DNA from: Fibrobacterota bacterium
Lineage (GTDB): Bacteria; Fibrobacterota; Chitinivibrionia; Chitinivibrionales; FEN-1185
DNA: 64,000 nt
Reading direction: 5' to 3'
Assembly (NCBI GenBank): GCA_003165595.1
Contig: PLWQ01000009.1
Span: 1-64,000, forward strand
Of the stretch, positions 8,343 through 18,300 are shown in pieces. Numbering within the stretch: the stretch's first letter is position 1; every line of letters begins with the position of its first letter. Below the pieces are notes generated by a model. That model did no database searches. It was not told where the DNA came from and saw only the letters and a program-made list of their open reading frames with translations. The translations under genes were made by a program, and so were the position numbers.

Positions 8343-9410
8343 ATGAACATTCGCATAGCGAAAACAGCGGGCAATACGGGCGTATGGATGCACTCAATCA
8401 AGCCAACCCTGGCGTTTACGTTGATGTTGGGCGTCGCAGCGCTCGCGGCGGGCCCAACGCCGGTGATACTTGGTACGTCCGGCAGTTTCGCAGTTCTGGC
8501 CGAAACAGGAGTTTCAACCACGGGAGTCACCGCAATTACCGGTGACATTGGAGTGAGCCCGGTCGCTGCGACGTATGTAACCGGATTTGGGTTAATAAAG
8601 GACGCCTCAGGAACATTTTCGACATCATCTCTAGTCACTGGAAAAATATATGCCTCCGACTATACTGATCCAACGCCGACCAAGATGACCACGGCCATAG
8701 GCGATATGGGAAAAGCGTACACCAACGCAGCCGGACGCTTGTTGCCCGATTACACTGAACTGTATGCCGGAGATCTAACCGGGAAGACCCTCATTCCAGG
8801 TCTCTACAAATGGGGCACCGGGGTTTTGGTGTCCGCCGGCGGCGTCACCATCTCGGGCAGCTCAACTGATGTCTGGATTTTCCAGATAGCGCAGAACCTG
8901 GCATTGGCTAACGGCGCCATGGTAACTCTCAGCGGCGGAGCACAGGCTTCCAACATTTTCTGGCAGGTCGCGGGCAAGGTTACCCTTGGAACTACGGCTG
9001 CCATGAAGGGAATCATCTTGTGTCAAACAGAAGTTGCAATGGGTACCGGCGCAACACTTTCCGGCAGAGCATTGGCGCAGACCGCGGTTACTTTGGAAGC
9101 AAATGCCATCACCGGACCCGCGGTGAGTGTCGTCGAGAATGTTTCGGCACCTTTGCACCACGGATTCGCGCTTTTCCAGGCCCTTTCGGAAAAATCCATT
9201 CAATTTACTGTTCCGTCAACCGGAATGGCAAGATTGACCATAGTAAATACCCTGGGACAGGAAGTTGCAACGCTTTTTAACGGTGAGGCGGAAGCCGGGA
9301 AACATAATCAGGTACGATTTAATTCGATGGATCTTGCAAGAGGCTCCTATTATTCAAGGCTGGAATTCAATGGCCAAGCAGAGGTGGCAACAATCCAGGT
9401 TGTCAAGTAA
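8343..9410 (+). CDS. DUF3494 ice-binding-like surface protein with type IX-like C-terminal sorting domain
   Basis: 355 residues. A hydrophobic leader ends near residue 40 (an internal Met at codon 16 gives a tidier signal peptide). Residues 40-260 match the DUF3494 beta-helix of ice-binding/adhesin proteins: LGTSGSFAVLAETGVSTTG, ITGDIGVSP, LIPGLYKWGTGV, GSSTDVWIFQIA and GKVTLGTTAAMKGIIL. Residues 285-355 look like a FlgD/Por-secretion C-terminal domain: MARLTIVNTLGQEVATLF, EAGKHNQVRFNS and LARGSYYSRLEFNG. Beyond cold-adapted microbes this fold also serves as a surface adhesin. It lies between two paralogous lipoprotein genes. Export by a type IX route is inferred. Confidence 0.8.
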   Translation: MNIRIAKTAGNTGVWMHSIKPTLAFTLMLGVAALAAGPTPVILGTSGSFAVLAETGVSTTGVTAITGDIGVSPVAATYVTGFGLIKDASGTFSTSSLVTGKIYASDYTDPTPTKMTTAIGDMGKAYTNAAGRLLPDYTELYAGDLTGKTLIPGLYKWGTGVLVSAGGVTISGSSTDVWIFQIAQNLALANGAMVTLSGGAQASNIFWQVAGKVTLGTTAAMKGIILCQTEVAMGTGATLSGRALAQTAVTLEANAITGPAVSVVENVSAPLHHGFALFQALSEKSIQFTVPSTGMARLTIVNTLGQEVATLFNGEAEAGKHNQVRFNSMDLARGSYYSRLEFNGQAEVATIQVVK

Positions 9411-9508
9411 CCATCGTTCAAAAGCTCCACTGATTTCCGAGAGGGCGCCGAAAGATTGGTTGAAAGCGCTCTTTCGAGGATAGCTTTCGCAAACGGAAGG
9501 ACCGGATC

Positions 9509-10180
9509 ATGAACGTGTTGAGAAGAACTTTGGCGGCGGCGATCCTCGGCTGCCTGATGAGCCAGATTCTTGGCTGCGCATCGTCCAACCTTGTTGCTCA
9601 ATGGAAGGACGCCTCTTTTCAGGCTCCGCCTTTGGGAAAAATGCTGATTATTGCAGCGAGAAAAGACGCCGCAAAACGCCGCATGTGGGAAGACGCTTTC
9701 TCGGCCGAGCTCGTAAAGCGTGGCGTCGTGTCAATTTCGTCGTACAGCTTGTTTCCCGACGCACCCCCGGATACGAATCAGATATTGGCCTCTGCGCAAA
9801 AAAATGCATTCGACGGCATTCTGGTGATCCTCAGGATGCCCACGGAAACGAAAACGAAATATGTAAAAGAGAACATGACGACGGACCGTGACGTGCGTTA
9901 CGGTGATTATACCAATCCCGCGTTCAGCTCTCTCCACCGCCCGTATTGGCAGAGGTACAACACCTATTATCGCGACATCGAACATCCGGCATACATTGAC
10001 TCACAATCGGTGGACATTCGCGCTATTGACGTTACCACAACGGGAAACGGCGGTCGTCTTATCTGGAGTGCAACGAGTAGAACGCCCAATCCCGGGTCCG
10101 TGCTTGAGGTGCAGCGGGGGGTTGCGCGGCTCGTGATATCCGGGCTCGCGAATCAGCATGTCATCAAGCCCGGGAAATGA
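9509..10180 (+). CDS. Outer-membrane lipoprotein, paralogue B (DUF4136-like)
   Basis: 223 residues. Lipobox ILGC at about residue 22, then ASSNLVAQWKDASFQAPP. It shares with the protein at 7643 the stretches FQAPPLGKML, SSYSLFPDAPPDT and TTGNGG.xIWSATSRTP. It has an insertion (DYTNPAFSSLHR) relative to paralogue A. The ribosome binding site is GGAAGGA near 9495. The downstream CsbD gene follows after 53 bp, so the two may be co-transcribed. Confidence 0.75.
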   Translation: MNVLRRTLAAAILGCLMSQILGCASSNLVAQWKDASFQAPPLGKMLIIAARKDAAKRRMWEDAFSAELVKRGVVSISSYSLFPDAPPDTNQILASAQKNAFDGILVILRMPTETKTKYVKENMTTDRDVRYGDYTNPAFSSLHRPYWQRYNTYYRDIEHPAYIDSQSVDIRAIDVTTTGNGGRLIWSATSRTPNPGSVLEVQRGVARLVISGLANQHVIKPGK

Positions 10181-10233
10181 AGTTTTGTTACCAAGGCAGG
10201 AAGCGGCAAAATCTACAAAAACGGAGGTTTCTC

Positions 10234-10419
10234 GTGAACAAGCTCACAGCCAAAGGAAGCTGGAATGAAGTGGCGGGCAAACTCAAACAGAAATACGCCA
10301 ATCTTACAGACGACGATTTGCTATTCAAAGAAGGCAAGGAAGAGGAACTGTTGGGAAGGTTGCAAAAGAAGCTGGGCAAGACAAAGGAAGAAATACGCAC
10401 TATGATTGAAAAGGTGTGA
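10234..10419 (+). CDS. CsbD-family stress protein
   Basis: 61 residues starting at GTG with ACGGAGG 8 bp upstream. The motif KGSWNEVAGKLKQKYANLT followed by DDDLLFKEGKEEELLGRLQ is the CsbD/YjbJ fold, a small three-helix protein induced by general stress in many bacteria. Its molecular function is not established. Its place in this block supports a stress role. Confidence 0.88.
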   Translation: MNKLTAKGSWNEVAGKLKQKYANLTDDDLLFKEGKEEELLGRLQKKLGKTKEEIRTMIEKV

Positions 10420-10532
10420 GAAATTGCATTTGGGAGCTGCAGAATGGACTAGCAATCGTTGGGGGGCCTTGTGGATTTTGGTGAAAGAAGCCCGATCGCC
10501 GCATTTCGACGAACCGAACCAAGAGCATCATT

Positions 10533-11363
10533 ATGAACATACCCGCTGTTAACATCGACAAGGTAGGGGATGCGACAAAGCAAACTATCGCCCCGGGCAG
10601 AATTGCCGGGAAGATGGGAAGCTTCTTCGTGGAGTTGGCAAATGTCGTGTTCTTCATTTTAGCCACGATCAAGGAAACCTTCTCCCGGGATTTTGAATCA
10701 AGAGAATTCTTGCGCCAATGTTTTCAAATCGGATACAAGACGTTGCCGCTCATTTCGATAACGGGGATCATTATGGGGTTGGTGCTCACTATCCAATCAC
10801 GTCCGGTACTGGTAAATTTTGGAGCGGTAACCAAGCTTCCCGGAATGGTGGCGGCATCACTGATCAGGGAAATGGGCCCGGTGATAACGGCGCTTATTTG
10901 CGCCGGAAAAATCGGTTCGGGAATGGGGGCCGAACTGGGTTCCATGAAGGTAACCGAACAAATCGACGCCATGGAAGTATCGTCCACCAATCCCATGAGA
11001 TTTCTTGTCGTTACAAGAGTGTTGGCGGCGACGCTGATGATTCCCTTGCTGATCCTCTATGCCGATGCACTTGGCATATTGGGAAGTTGGGCTGGAGCAA
11101 ATATCAAAGGCGATGTGACATTTGTATTGTTCTTCTCACAAGCTTTCGCCCATATCAACTTTATTGATCTCCTGCCCGCGGTGATAAAATCGTTCTTTTT
11201 CGGCGCGGTAATCGGCTTCGTCGGATGTTACAAAGGATATACGGCGGGGCGGGGAACGGAGAGCGTCGGCGTCGCGGCGAATTCGGCGGTGGTTCTCTCC
11301 TCGCTCCTCGTGATAGTTGTGGACCTGATTGTCGTTCAAATTACCGATCTGCTCGTATCATGA
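10533..11363 (+). CDS. mlaE: MlaE-type ABC transporter permease
   Basis: 276 residues with five to six membrane segments. Conserved MlaE/YrbE features: IMGLVLTIQS, REMGPVITALICAGKIGSGMGAELGSM (shown in part), and the MKVTEQIDAMEV coupling helix. It moves phospholipids across the inner membrane with MlaF and an MCE protein. It overlaps mlaF by 4 bp (ATGA). No mlaB or mlaC gene is present downstream. Confidence 0.93.
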   Translation: MNIPAVNIDKVGDATKQTIAPGRIAGKMGSFFVELANVVFFILATIKETFSRDFESREFLRQCFQIGYKTLPLISITGIIMGLVLTIQSRPVLVNFGAVTKLPGMVAASLIREMGPVITALICAGKIGSGMGAELGSMKVTEQIDAMEVSSTNPMRFLVVTRVLAATLMIPLLILYADALGILGSWAGANIKGDVTFVLFFSQAFAHINFIDLLPAVIKSFFFGAVIGFVGCYKGYTAGRGTESVGVAANSAVVLSSLLVIVVDLIVVQITDLLVS

Positions 11364-12142
11364 ATACGGAACAAACAGAAACTATCGGCGGTGCTCCGGC
11401 CAAAGCGGCAAGCGGCGGGCCGGTTATTGTAATAAGTAATCTGAAGAAATCGTTCGGCGGGCAGGAGGTTTTGAAGAGCGTATCGTTGCAGCTTCTTGAC
11501 GGCGAAAACCTGGTAGTGCTTGGAAAATCGGGTTCGGGAAAATCCGTCTTGATAAAATGCATTGTTCGTCTCATGGATCATGATGGCGGATCAATCACGG
11601 TGCTTGGAAAAGACGTGAGCGCCTTGAACGGCGCCGGGCTGGGAGAGTTGAGAAAGAAGGTGGGTTTTCTTTTTCAGAGCGGCGCCCTGTACGATTCAAT
11701 GACGGTGCGCCAGAATCTGGAGTTTCCCCTGCGCAGGATGAGGAAGAACCTTACCAAAAGTGAAATAGACGAAAAGGTAAAGGAAGTACTGGAACACGTA
11801 GGGTTGTGGGACACCCTCGACAAAATGCCGTCGCAGCTGTCCGGTGGAATGCGCAAGCGAATCAGCCTGGCGCGGACCATAATCGTTGACCCGAAGATAC
11901 TGCTCTACGACGAACCGACGACCGGACTCGACCCGGCCACCTCCGATGAAATAAGTTCGCTCATCAAGGATGTGCAGAAGAAATACAAGACTTCGTCCCT
12001 CATTATCACGCATGACATCCAGTGCGCCCGCTCAACGGCAAACCGGCTTGTCATGTTGCAGGACGGAGAAGTATCTCTGGAAGGTGGAATTGAAAAGTTT
12101 GAGAAGTCAACCGACCCGGTAGTCAAATCGTTCTTCAAGTGA
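11360..12142 (+). CDS. mlaF: MlaF-type ABC transporter ATPase
   Basis: 260 residues. Walker A GKSGSGKS, Q-loop LFQSGALYDSMTVRQNL, signature LSGGMRKRISLAR, Walker B ILLYDEPTTGLDP and the switch His in IITHD. It powers the phospholipid transporter together with the permease at 10533 and the MCE protein at 12180. The start ATG overlaps the stop of mlaE. The N-terminal 20 residues are a Gly/Ala-rich extension. Confidence 0.93.
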   Translation: MNTEQTETIGGAPAKAASGGPVIVISNLKKSFGGQEVLKSVSLQLLDGENLVVLGKSGSGKSVLIKCIVRLMDHDGGSITVLGKDVSALNGAGLGELRKKVGFLFQSGALYDSMTVRQNLEFPLRRMRKNLTKSEIDEKVKEVLEHVGLWDTLDKMPSQLSGGMRKRISLARTIIVDPKILLYDEPTTGLDPATSDEISSLIKDVQKKYKTSSLIITHDIQCARSTANRLVMLQDGEVSLEGGIEKFEKSTDPVVKSFFK

Positions 12143-12179
12143 TCGCGAATCCGGCCTCAAAAGGGGTGGTGCACAAAAC

Positions 12180-13046
12180 ATGAATACGCAAACAGCAAAA
12201 TTCAAGGTACGGTTGGGACTGTTTACCGCAGGGGGACTGGCGCTGTTTGTAGCCGCGGTCTTCGTGATAGGGAAGCAGAAGAACCTGTTCGATCCCGTGT
12301 TCAAACTAACCACAACCTTCTACAATGTGAGCGGACTGCAGGTTGGAAGTAATATCCGTTTCTCCGGAATAAATGTTGGAACCGTTGACAACATAACAAT
12401 AGTAAATGATACGACGGTTCGGGTTGACATGCTGATAAAGCAAAGCGTCCGTCGATTTATCAAGGCCGATTGTGAAGCCGGCATAGGTTCCTCGGGGATT
12501 ATCGGCGACCGCGTTTTGATTATTACGCAAGGCAGCAACGATGCTCCGCTCCCTAAAGACGGTGACCACATCGCATCGAAGGAACCGGTTGAGACGGATG
12601 CCATCATGGCAAGCGTGAAAGTAACGGCGAATAATGCCGCAATTATTTCCGATCAGTTGGCCGACATTTTAACTAAGATAAACAGTGGAAACGGTACGCT
12701 TGGGAGATTGATCCAGGATTCGACATTGGCGGAGAATATCAATCAGACCATCGTGAGTCTTAGAAAGAGCAGCAAAGGCCTCAATGAAAACATGAACGCA
12801 GCCAAGGATAATTTCCTTTTGAAGGGCTATTTTGACAAGAAGAAAAGAGCGGTCCAAAAAGAGAAGGATGACGCTGTGGAGAAAAAGGCGGACGAGCAGA
12901 AAGTTATTCAGAAAGAAGAAAAAAAGGAAGAAAAAGCAGCCCGGAAAGAGAAGGATAATGCTGATAAGAAAAATGAAGAAGAACAGAAGGTAATTAAAAA
13001 GGAAGAAAAGGCGGCGCAAAAAGTGCAGGATGACAATGAGAAATAG
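12180..13046 (+). CDS. mlaD: MCE-domain (MlaD-like) substrate-binding protein with highly charged C-terminal tail
   Basis: 288 residues. A signal anchor (LGLFTAGGLALFVAAVFVIG) is followed by the MCE domain with YNVSGLQVGSNIRFSGINVG and the EAGIGSSGIIGDRVL motif. Residues 150-205 are helical. The last 80 residues are almost only Lys, Glu, Asp, Ala and Gln (EEKKEEKAARKEKDNADKK), unlike the short tail of Escherichia coli MlaD. The tail could be a coiled coil reaching across the periplasm or a wall-binding anchor. It completes an E-F-D operon. Confidence 0.88.
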   Translation: MNTQTAKFKVRLGLFTAGGLALFVAAVFVIGKQKNLFDPVFKLTTTFYNVSGLQVGSNIRFSGINVGTVDNITIVNDTTVRVDMLIKQSVRRFIKADCEAGIGSSGIIGDRVLIITQGSNDAPLPKDGDHIASKEPVETDAIMASVKVTANNAAIISDQLADILTKINSGNGTLGRLIQDSTLAENINQTIVSLRKSSKGLNENMNAAKDNFLLKGYFDKKKRAVQKEKDDAVEKKADEQKVIQKEEKKEEKAARKEKDNADKKNEEEQKVIKKEEKAAQKVQDDNEK

Positions 13047-13532
13047 AGGGCGAAAGAGTAACCGGAAATTGACAAAGAACAAAAGCGAGTCTTCTGATGC
13101 CCGGCTGCTTTCACCAAACCCATAAGCGATGTTCGATCAATCGGCTGGAGATCTGCCGGCCAACCGGGAATGGCAATTTCGAGTTATATCCGCACGTTAG
13201 ACCCGGTGTGATTGGGCCTTACTACTGCTGTCGCGAATAACTCTCGCATAAATGAGAATCGGCCTCAAAAAATGCTGATTGATTCGCTTCCCGGGTTCGG
13301 TCGCTCATGATGTGTATTACAATGCGCGACGCGGGAACGACGGCTTTTCTACTGCAATCCAAGCGGTTATTGGGTCATGTGGGGAAAATGACATTTGTGA
13401 TCCGAGCTTTGGATGCCGTTTCAAACCGGATACATGGTATGGTTATTGCGGATTATTGTCTCGGGTCTATCAATAAACAGGTCCTAGAGAAACAAACGGG
13501 TTCAATTTCATCAAATAGAAAACGAGGAAACC
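13047..13532. other. Gene-free stretch of 486 bp
   Basis: No convincing gene is seen; the open frames here lack ribosome binding sites and protein-like composition. A GG-N10-GC element at 13215-13228 (TTGGGCCTTACTACTGCT) is present, but it departs from the -12 consensus and lies about 300 bp from the next gene, so I do not call it a promoter. The stretch probably separates the mla operon from the following small-protein genes. Confidence 0.5.
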
Positions 13533-13754
13533 ATGGATGCAATACGGAAGAGTCTGGTTGTGTGCGGCGTAGGTGCCATGGGAGCTGCCGGCGTGTTACT
13601 CATTGTCAAAGCCGCGCGGCACCGGCATCACATGAGTATGTATGAGAAAGTCGGAAAAGGGGTTAACGAAAAGCTAAAGGAATCGATGGCGGCGCTGGAT
13701 AAGGCAACCGCTCATGTCCAGACCGTATTTGAACATATGAAAAACGGGAAGTAA
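13533..13754 (+). CDS. Small membrane-anchored helical protein
   Basis: 73 residues. One N-terminal membrane segment (LVVCGVGAMGAAGVLLIVK) followed by a charged helix (NEKLKESMAALDKATAHVQ). The layout resembles YtxH-type small stress proteins and the neighbouring protein at 13791. The ribosome binding site is ACGAGGA 7 bp upstream. No specific family was recognised. Confidence 0.55.
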   Translation: MDAIRKSLVVCGVGAMGAAGVLLIVKAARHRHHMSMYEKVGKGVNEKLKESMAALDKATAHVQTVFEHMKNGK

Positions 13755-13790
13755 TGGTTCTGTCGGTACATCTTTTCAACCGGGGAAATC

Positions 13791-14102
13791 ATGAACAAGA
13801 TCAGATGTTTTGCCATCGATGTTTATCATACTGCAACCGTCATACTGGTCGGTTACGCGGCGTGGAAGCTTGTGCATCATTGGCGCGCGGGGTGTGCGGA
13901 AAAGACCGGTGATGCCATAGATGCATCGATCAAAACCGCCGCGGACAAGCTTGGGAAGACTGCAATTGCCTTGGAGGAATGGGCCGATAACGGCCTTGGA
14001 GAAAAACTGGGGAAACGCGTTGACGAGGTATTAATCGACGCGAGGGGAACGCTTGAAAAGGCGACCAACCTTTTTCAACACACATCAAGTCATTCAAAAT
14101 AG
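13791..14102 (+). CDS. Small membrane-anchored helical protein
   Basis: 103 residues with one membrane segment near the N-terminus (TATVILVGYAAWKLVHHW) and a long amphipathic helical region with AADKLGKTAIALEEWA and repeated GEKLGKRVDE. The layout parallels the 73-residue protein just upstream (36 bp apart), suggesting a shared role or common ancestry. Function unknown. Confidence 0.55.
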   Translation: MNKIRCFAIDVYHTATVILVGYAAWKLVHHWRAGCAEKTGDAIDASIKTAADKLGKTAIALEEWADNGLGEKLGKRVDEVLIDARGTLEKATNLFQHTSSHSK

Positions 14103-14185
14103 ACCGGCGGGAGCTGGTGCGGCAAAACATCATCAAGCTCAAGAAGTGATTTGATTCTTAACTCCATTGCGAAAGGAATTCAACT

Positions 14186-14377
14186 ATGCCAGTATTGCAA
14201 CTAATTCTAACCCTCGTAATTACAGGCGTCGGATTGTGGCTCATCAACACCTATGTACCGATGGACAGCAAGATCAAAACCATTCTAAATGTCGTTGTTG
14301 TCATCATTGTGCTGCTTTGGCTGGCGGGAGTGTTTGGCATTCTTGGCTCTGTGCCGCACCTGCGAATCGGAAGATAG
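14186..14377 (+). CDS. Thivi_2564-family small membrane protein
   Basis: 63 residues, two membrane segments separated by YVPMDSKIKTILN. The INTYVPMD...KIK.ILN motif is characteristic of the Thivi_2564/DUF small membrane family. It has AAAGGAA upstream. It belongs to the set of tiny stress-linked membrane proteins in this block. Confidence 0.75.
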   Translation: MPVLQLILTLVITGVGLWLINTYVPMDSKIKTILNVVVVIIVLLWLAGVFGILGSVPHLRIGR

Positions 14378-14423
14378 GCGAAAGTGCCCACATCTTTTTA
14401 CGAACCAAGAAGGAGAAATTTGC

Positions 14424-15332
14424 ATGAAGAGTTCCAATCCAGGAATCACGATTTCGGCGCTTAGCGCCGGAGTTCTGATCCTTATAGTCGGTACAATCTT
14501 TCCCGTTTTTTCGCAGCAGGAGAAACGCGGAGAAGATTCTGAACGCCCGAAACAGGAACAACAGGCGAGGCCTGAACAGGGGCAGCAACAACAGCAACAA
14601 GAAGTAGGAAAGCAGGACCAGCAGCCGCAGCAGCAGGCACAACAACAGAGGCAGGAGAAGGGGCAGCAGGAACAACAGCAGCAGGCGCAGGAAAAGGGTC
14701 AACAGCAGCAACAAGCCAAGGTCCGGCAAGTGCAACAACAGCAGACCAAGAGCAAGAAAATGGTCGGCAGTCGAAGACAGCCGCAAACCGCTGGTCTCAA
14801 GAAGCAAGCTACGGACCAGCAACCCAAAGAGCAGGCTGCAAGCCCGCAGACCTCGAAGCCGCAACCCAAGGCGGCCGCCCGGCAAATGAAACAACCATCG
14901 CAAGTGGCTGGCCTCAAGAAGAAACAGGCGCAATCCAGCCAGCCTTTACAGAAAGTGCAAGCAGTTCAGCAAGGTGATCGGCAGGGGGTGTGGCAGCAGC
15001 ACCGGGCAAGCAGCTGGCAAACCGAGCACCGCACGTGGCAGCAACGGGGCGGGTACAATGGATACCGTATTCCGGACGAACATTTCCGAGGGTACTTCGG
15101 TCACGACCACGGGTTTCGGATCGGCAGCCTCTCCCTGGAAACATACGGCGGGTACCCGCGCTTTCTGTACGGCGGCTTCTGGTTTGGCGTCCTTGACCCG
15201 TGGCCGGAATACTGGTCAAACGATTGGTACGAAAACGACGATGTGTATATCGACTACTCGGGAGACGGTTATTACTTGTATAATCACCGGTACCCCAATG
15301 ATCGGATCGCAGTAACTGTCTACATGAACTGA
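14424..15332 (+). CDS. Exported glutamine-rich protein with C-terminal YXXW-type domain
   Basis: 302 residues. A membrane-spanning leader (ITISALSAGVLILIVGTIF) is followed by about 150 residues of Gln/Lys-rich low complexity. The last 110 residues are Tyr/Trp/Gly-rich (PEYWSNDWYENDDVYIDY and GYYLYNHRYPND), as in RcnB-like or DUF3300-linked periplasmic proteins. The ribosome binding site is AGGAG 11 bp upstream. It is likely periplasmic or surface-attached. The Gln tract is unusual in composition compared with all neighbours. Confidence 0.65.
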   Translation: MKSSNPGITISALSAGVLILIVGTIFPVFSQQEKRGEDSERPKQEQQARPEQGQQQQQQEVGKQDQQPQQQAQQQRQEKGQQEQQQQAQEKGQQQQQAKVRQVQQQQTKSKKMVGSRRQPQTAGLKKQATDQQPKEQAASPQTSKPQPKAAARQMKQPSQVAGLKKKQAQSSQPLQKVQAVQQGDRQGVWQQHRASSWQTEHRTWQQRGGYNGYRIPDEHFRGYFGHDHGFRIGSLSLETYGGYPRFLYGGFWFGVLDPWPEYWSNDWYENDDVYIDYSGDGYYLYNHRYPNDRIAVTVYMN

Positions 15333-15341
15333 CGGTTTTGG

Positions 15342-18300
15342 ATGAAAACGGATGTCTCGCATGGTTCCGAAATGGAAGACGGCAAAGACAATCACGGGAC
15401 GAACCGAAGCCCGCACGTGCCGCGGCCGGCGCGCAAGGGTTCGCATTTAGTATTCGTCGGAGCAATGCTGCTTGTCGGTCTTTTCGTTTTCCTTTCCGTC
15501 TTTCCAAGTATTCCTCCCGTAAGGCACTTCGTAATTTCCTTTGTCAACAGCAAGACGTCATCGCTGCTTATGTGCGATGTGGCCGTCGGATCTATCGCCA
15601 TAGATGTGCGAAAGGGAATTGTCGTAAGGAACGTAGTCTTGTCCGATCGGCGCGGAATAAGGACATCGCTCCGGGCGGATAGGGCCGAAGCGCAAATCGA
15701 CCTCCTGGAACTGTTGCGGGGACGCTTTGAGTTGCGTTCCATAAAGATTGACGGCCTCAGCGGAGAGCTTCTCAATGTCCATCAAGGGTTATTTGCCGGC
15801 CCGATCGATATCGGCAGGATAGCGGCGATTCTCCCTTTCGTGCCGCCCAAATCCCGATCGATAGTGCGAAGGATCAGTGCGGAGCGCTGCACCGTATCCT
15901 ATATCGATACCGTTATAAAAATAGCAACTCGCGAAATCGTTCCCTCGTTCCGGCTGGATTTTATCTACGCCGATTCCATGTCTTTTGTCATGCAGGGCGG
16001 CGCCGGACATTTCTCTTCACCCGTCTGGAGCGGAGCGGTGCGCTCAAACGATGTTCAAGGAGCCATCGGGCCGGCATCCATACTGTTTAGTAAAGCCGAG
16101 GCGGATGGCGATTCCGCAATGCTTTCGATGCATGGAACTATTCCCTTTTCCATGGAAAAAGCTTGGAATCTTGCTGCAAATGCCGAGGCGTTTGCCGGTT
16201 TCCCCGGTGTATATACGGCCATTCCCGGGTTGAAACCTATGGGGAAACTGAAAGCACATGGAGCAATGACGGGAACAATTTTGCATCCTATTCTGGCGGT
16301 GATGGTAACCGGGTATGGGTTGCAGGCCGGAACCGTGGTTGCCGATTCACTATTTTTGCAGACGAATTACGGCGACGAACTTCTACAGGTGAAAGCCCGG
16401 CTTTGGTCGCCGACGGGGACCGCCGACGCCACTGTTCGGGCGAATATCGGCGCGTTGTTCGTGACGCCGTCTGTTGGAAGGTATACCATCACTTCATCGG
16501 TGAATAATGTTGCCATGCGTCATTTTACCGCCGCGCTTCCGCAAAAACTGCGGCGCACAATTGCACTGGCCGACGCCAAATTTTATGCAGCCGGCTCAGG
16601 TCTTCGGCGTCTTCCCGACACCATCTCGGCGGACGTTCGAGTGCCAACAGGACCGGCCGCGGCAAGACCGGTGATGGTGGCGGCGCATATGGCAAGAAAC
16701 AAATGGGACTTATCCGTCGCAATGGAACCGGATTTCGAGTTGAAAGGAAGTGGCAGGTATACGGATGGCGGTGCGATCGATGGTTCGCTTCATGTTCAAG
16801 CGGGCACTATTGCACCGGTAGTATCGGTTTTTTCAACTGAAAGCGTGCGCGGTTCGATTACCGGCGATGCCATTTTGAGTGGAACATTTAGAAAGCCCGC
16901 TGTTTCGGCATCGGTTCAAAGCGCACACTTGAGTTGGCGTGATATTCTGGTTTCAAAGCTTCGGGGCCGGTTTACCTTGAGAGATAATCTGTTGTTTGTT
17001 GATTCGTCTTTCATAGCCGCAAACGGCCCCATCGCAAGCGCACTGCAAGGATTTGTACCGGGGAAATTTGACGGGTACGCCTGGGTACAGGTGGGTGCAA
17101 GCGGGCCCCTCGATTCTCTGCATATCGACGGCGACATTCGCCTGGGGCAATGCTCCTACGGCCCCTATCATGCCGACACGGTATCGGCGCATTGCCGGTA
17201 TGCCCGTCAAAGCGTGGAGTGGCAATCCCTTCTCGTCAAGTGCGGGACTGCCGCCGTGCACAGCGGGGGAACGGTCTCTTGGGCGCCACGCGCGGTATCG
17301 GTAAATGCCGATAGTAAATTCACCGTAGATAATCATGCGGCGGGAACGCTTTCTGTGCACGGCCGGATCTCCCAAGATTCGGCCGAGGCATCGGTGACGG
17401 GAGAAGGCCTCAATCCGGAGGTTGTTGCACCTTGGTTTCCCCGGGCCCGCCTGTTCCGGGGATCTCTCGGACTGCAAGCTACCATGATCGGGACAGCCAA
17501 GAACCCCGATATTCGACTGCTGTTTGCTTTCGATCACACGGTTTCAGCCGGCCATAGTATCACGGCGTCCGGTGACCTTGCCTTTGCCAACGGGATTGCC
17601 AACGCAAACATCAAGGCCGTCCGGAAAGGACAGGGATTTCCGGTCACCATCACTGCGCACATTCCCGTGGCACTACCTGAACTTTCCAAGGGCCCCGCCG
17701 CCATCGGCAACGGTGCGGTCGTCACGATACGCGGCGACTCGGTGGCCTACGGGGACTTGATTAATGCGTTTGTTCCTTCGGTTCAATCGCTTGGTACCAT
17801 TGCCCTTCATGGCACCGTATCAAAGGACAATGGCGAGTGGGCGCTTTCGTGCAGCACTCATGCCGTCAATAGTTGGTTGACGGTCAAGAGTGAAGAGCTC
17901 AGGGCCGGGCGGGCGGTTTTCGATCTGAACGTTGCCGGTCCCCTGGCGCGACCCTCGGGAACTTTTGTCTTGAGCGGTGATTCCATCGAATACCGGGGCG
18001 CCCTCATCACGAAATATTCGGGAAGCGGATCCGTGGGCAGTGATATGTTGAAGCTGGACTCATTGCACGTATCCTGCGCCGGAGGCGGCGGAGCGGACCT
18101 GAGCGCATCCATCCCGGTTTCCTCCGAAAGCGGCTTGTCTTTTAACAAGCGTGGCCGTATTTCCGCAACCTTCTCGGCAATCCCCCTTACCTTTGTGCAG
18201 CCGTTTGTTCCCGACCCGATAACGATCGGCAAAGGCGCGATATCGGGACGGATTTCCATTGAAGGCGCCGACCATGGTTTTCCGCAGGGGGCAGGGACAA

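Noticed and set aside
13215-13228. GG-N10-GC element upstream of the small membrane protein gene at 13533
   Set aside because: The -12 half (CTGCT) and -24 half (GGGCCT) match poorly, and the distance to the gene is about 300 bp.
13307-13645. 112-codon plus-strand frame overlapping the 73-residue gene
   Set aside because: It has no ribosome binding site and a shifting, non-protein-like composition; the shorter gene at 13533 has a clear start and a membrane segment.
14520-14960. Leu-rich minus-strand frame opposite the Gln-rich gene
   Set aside because: CAG/CAA repeats read in reverse give Leu/Cys-rich frames; the plus-strand gene has a signal segment and a ribosome binding site.
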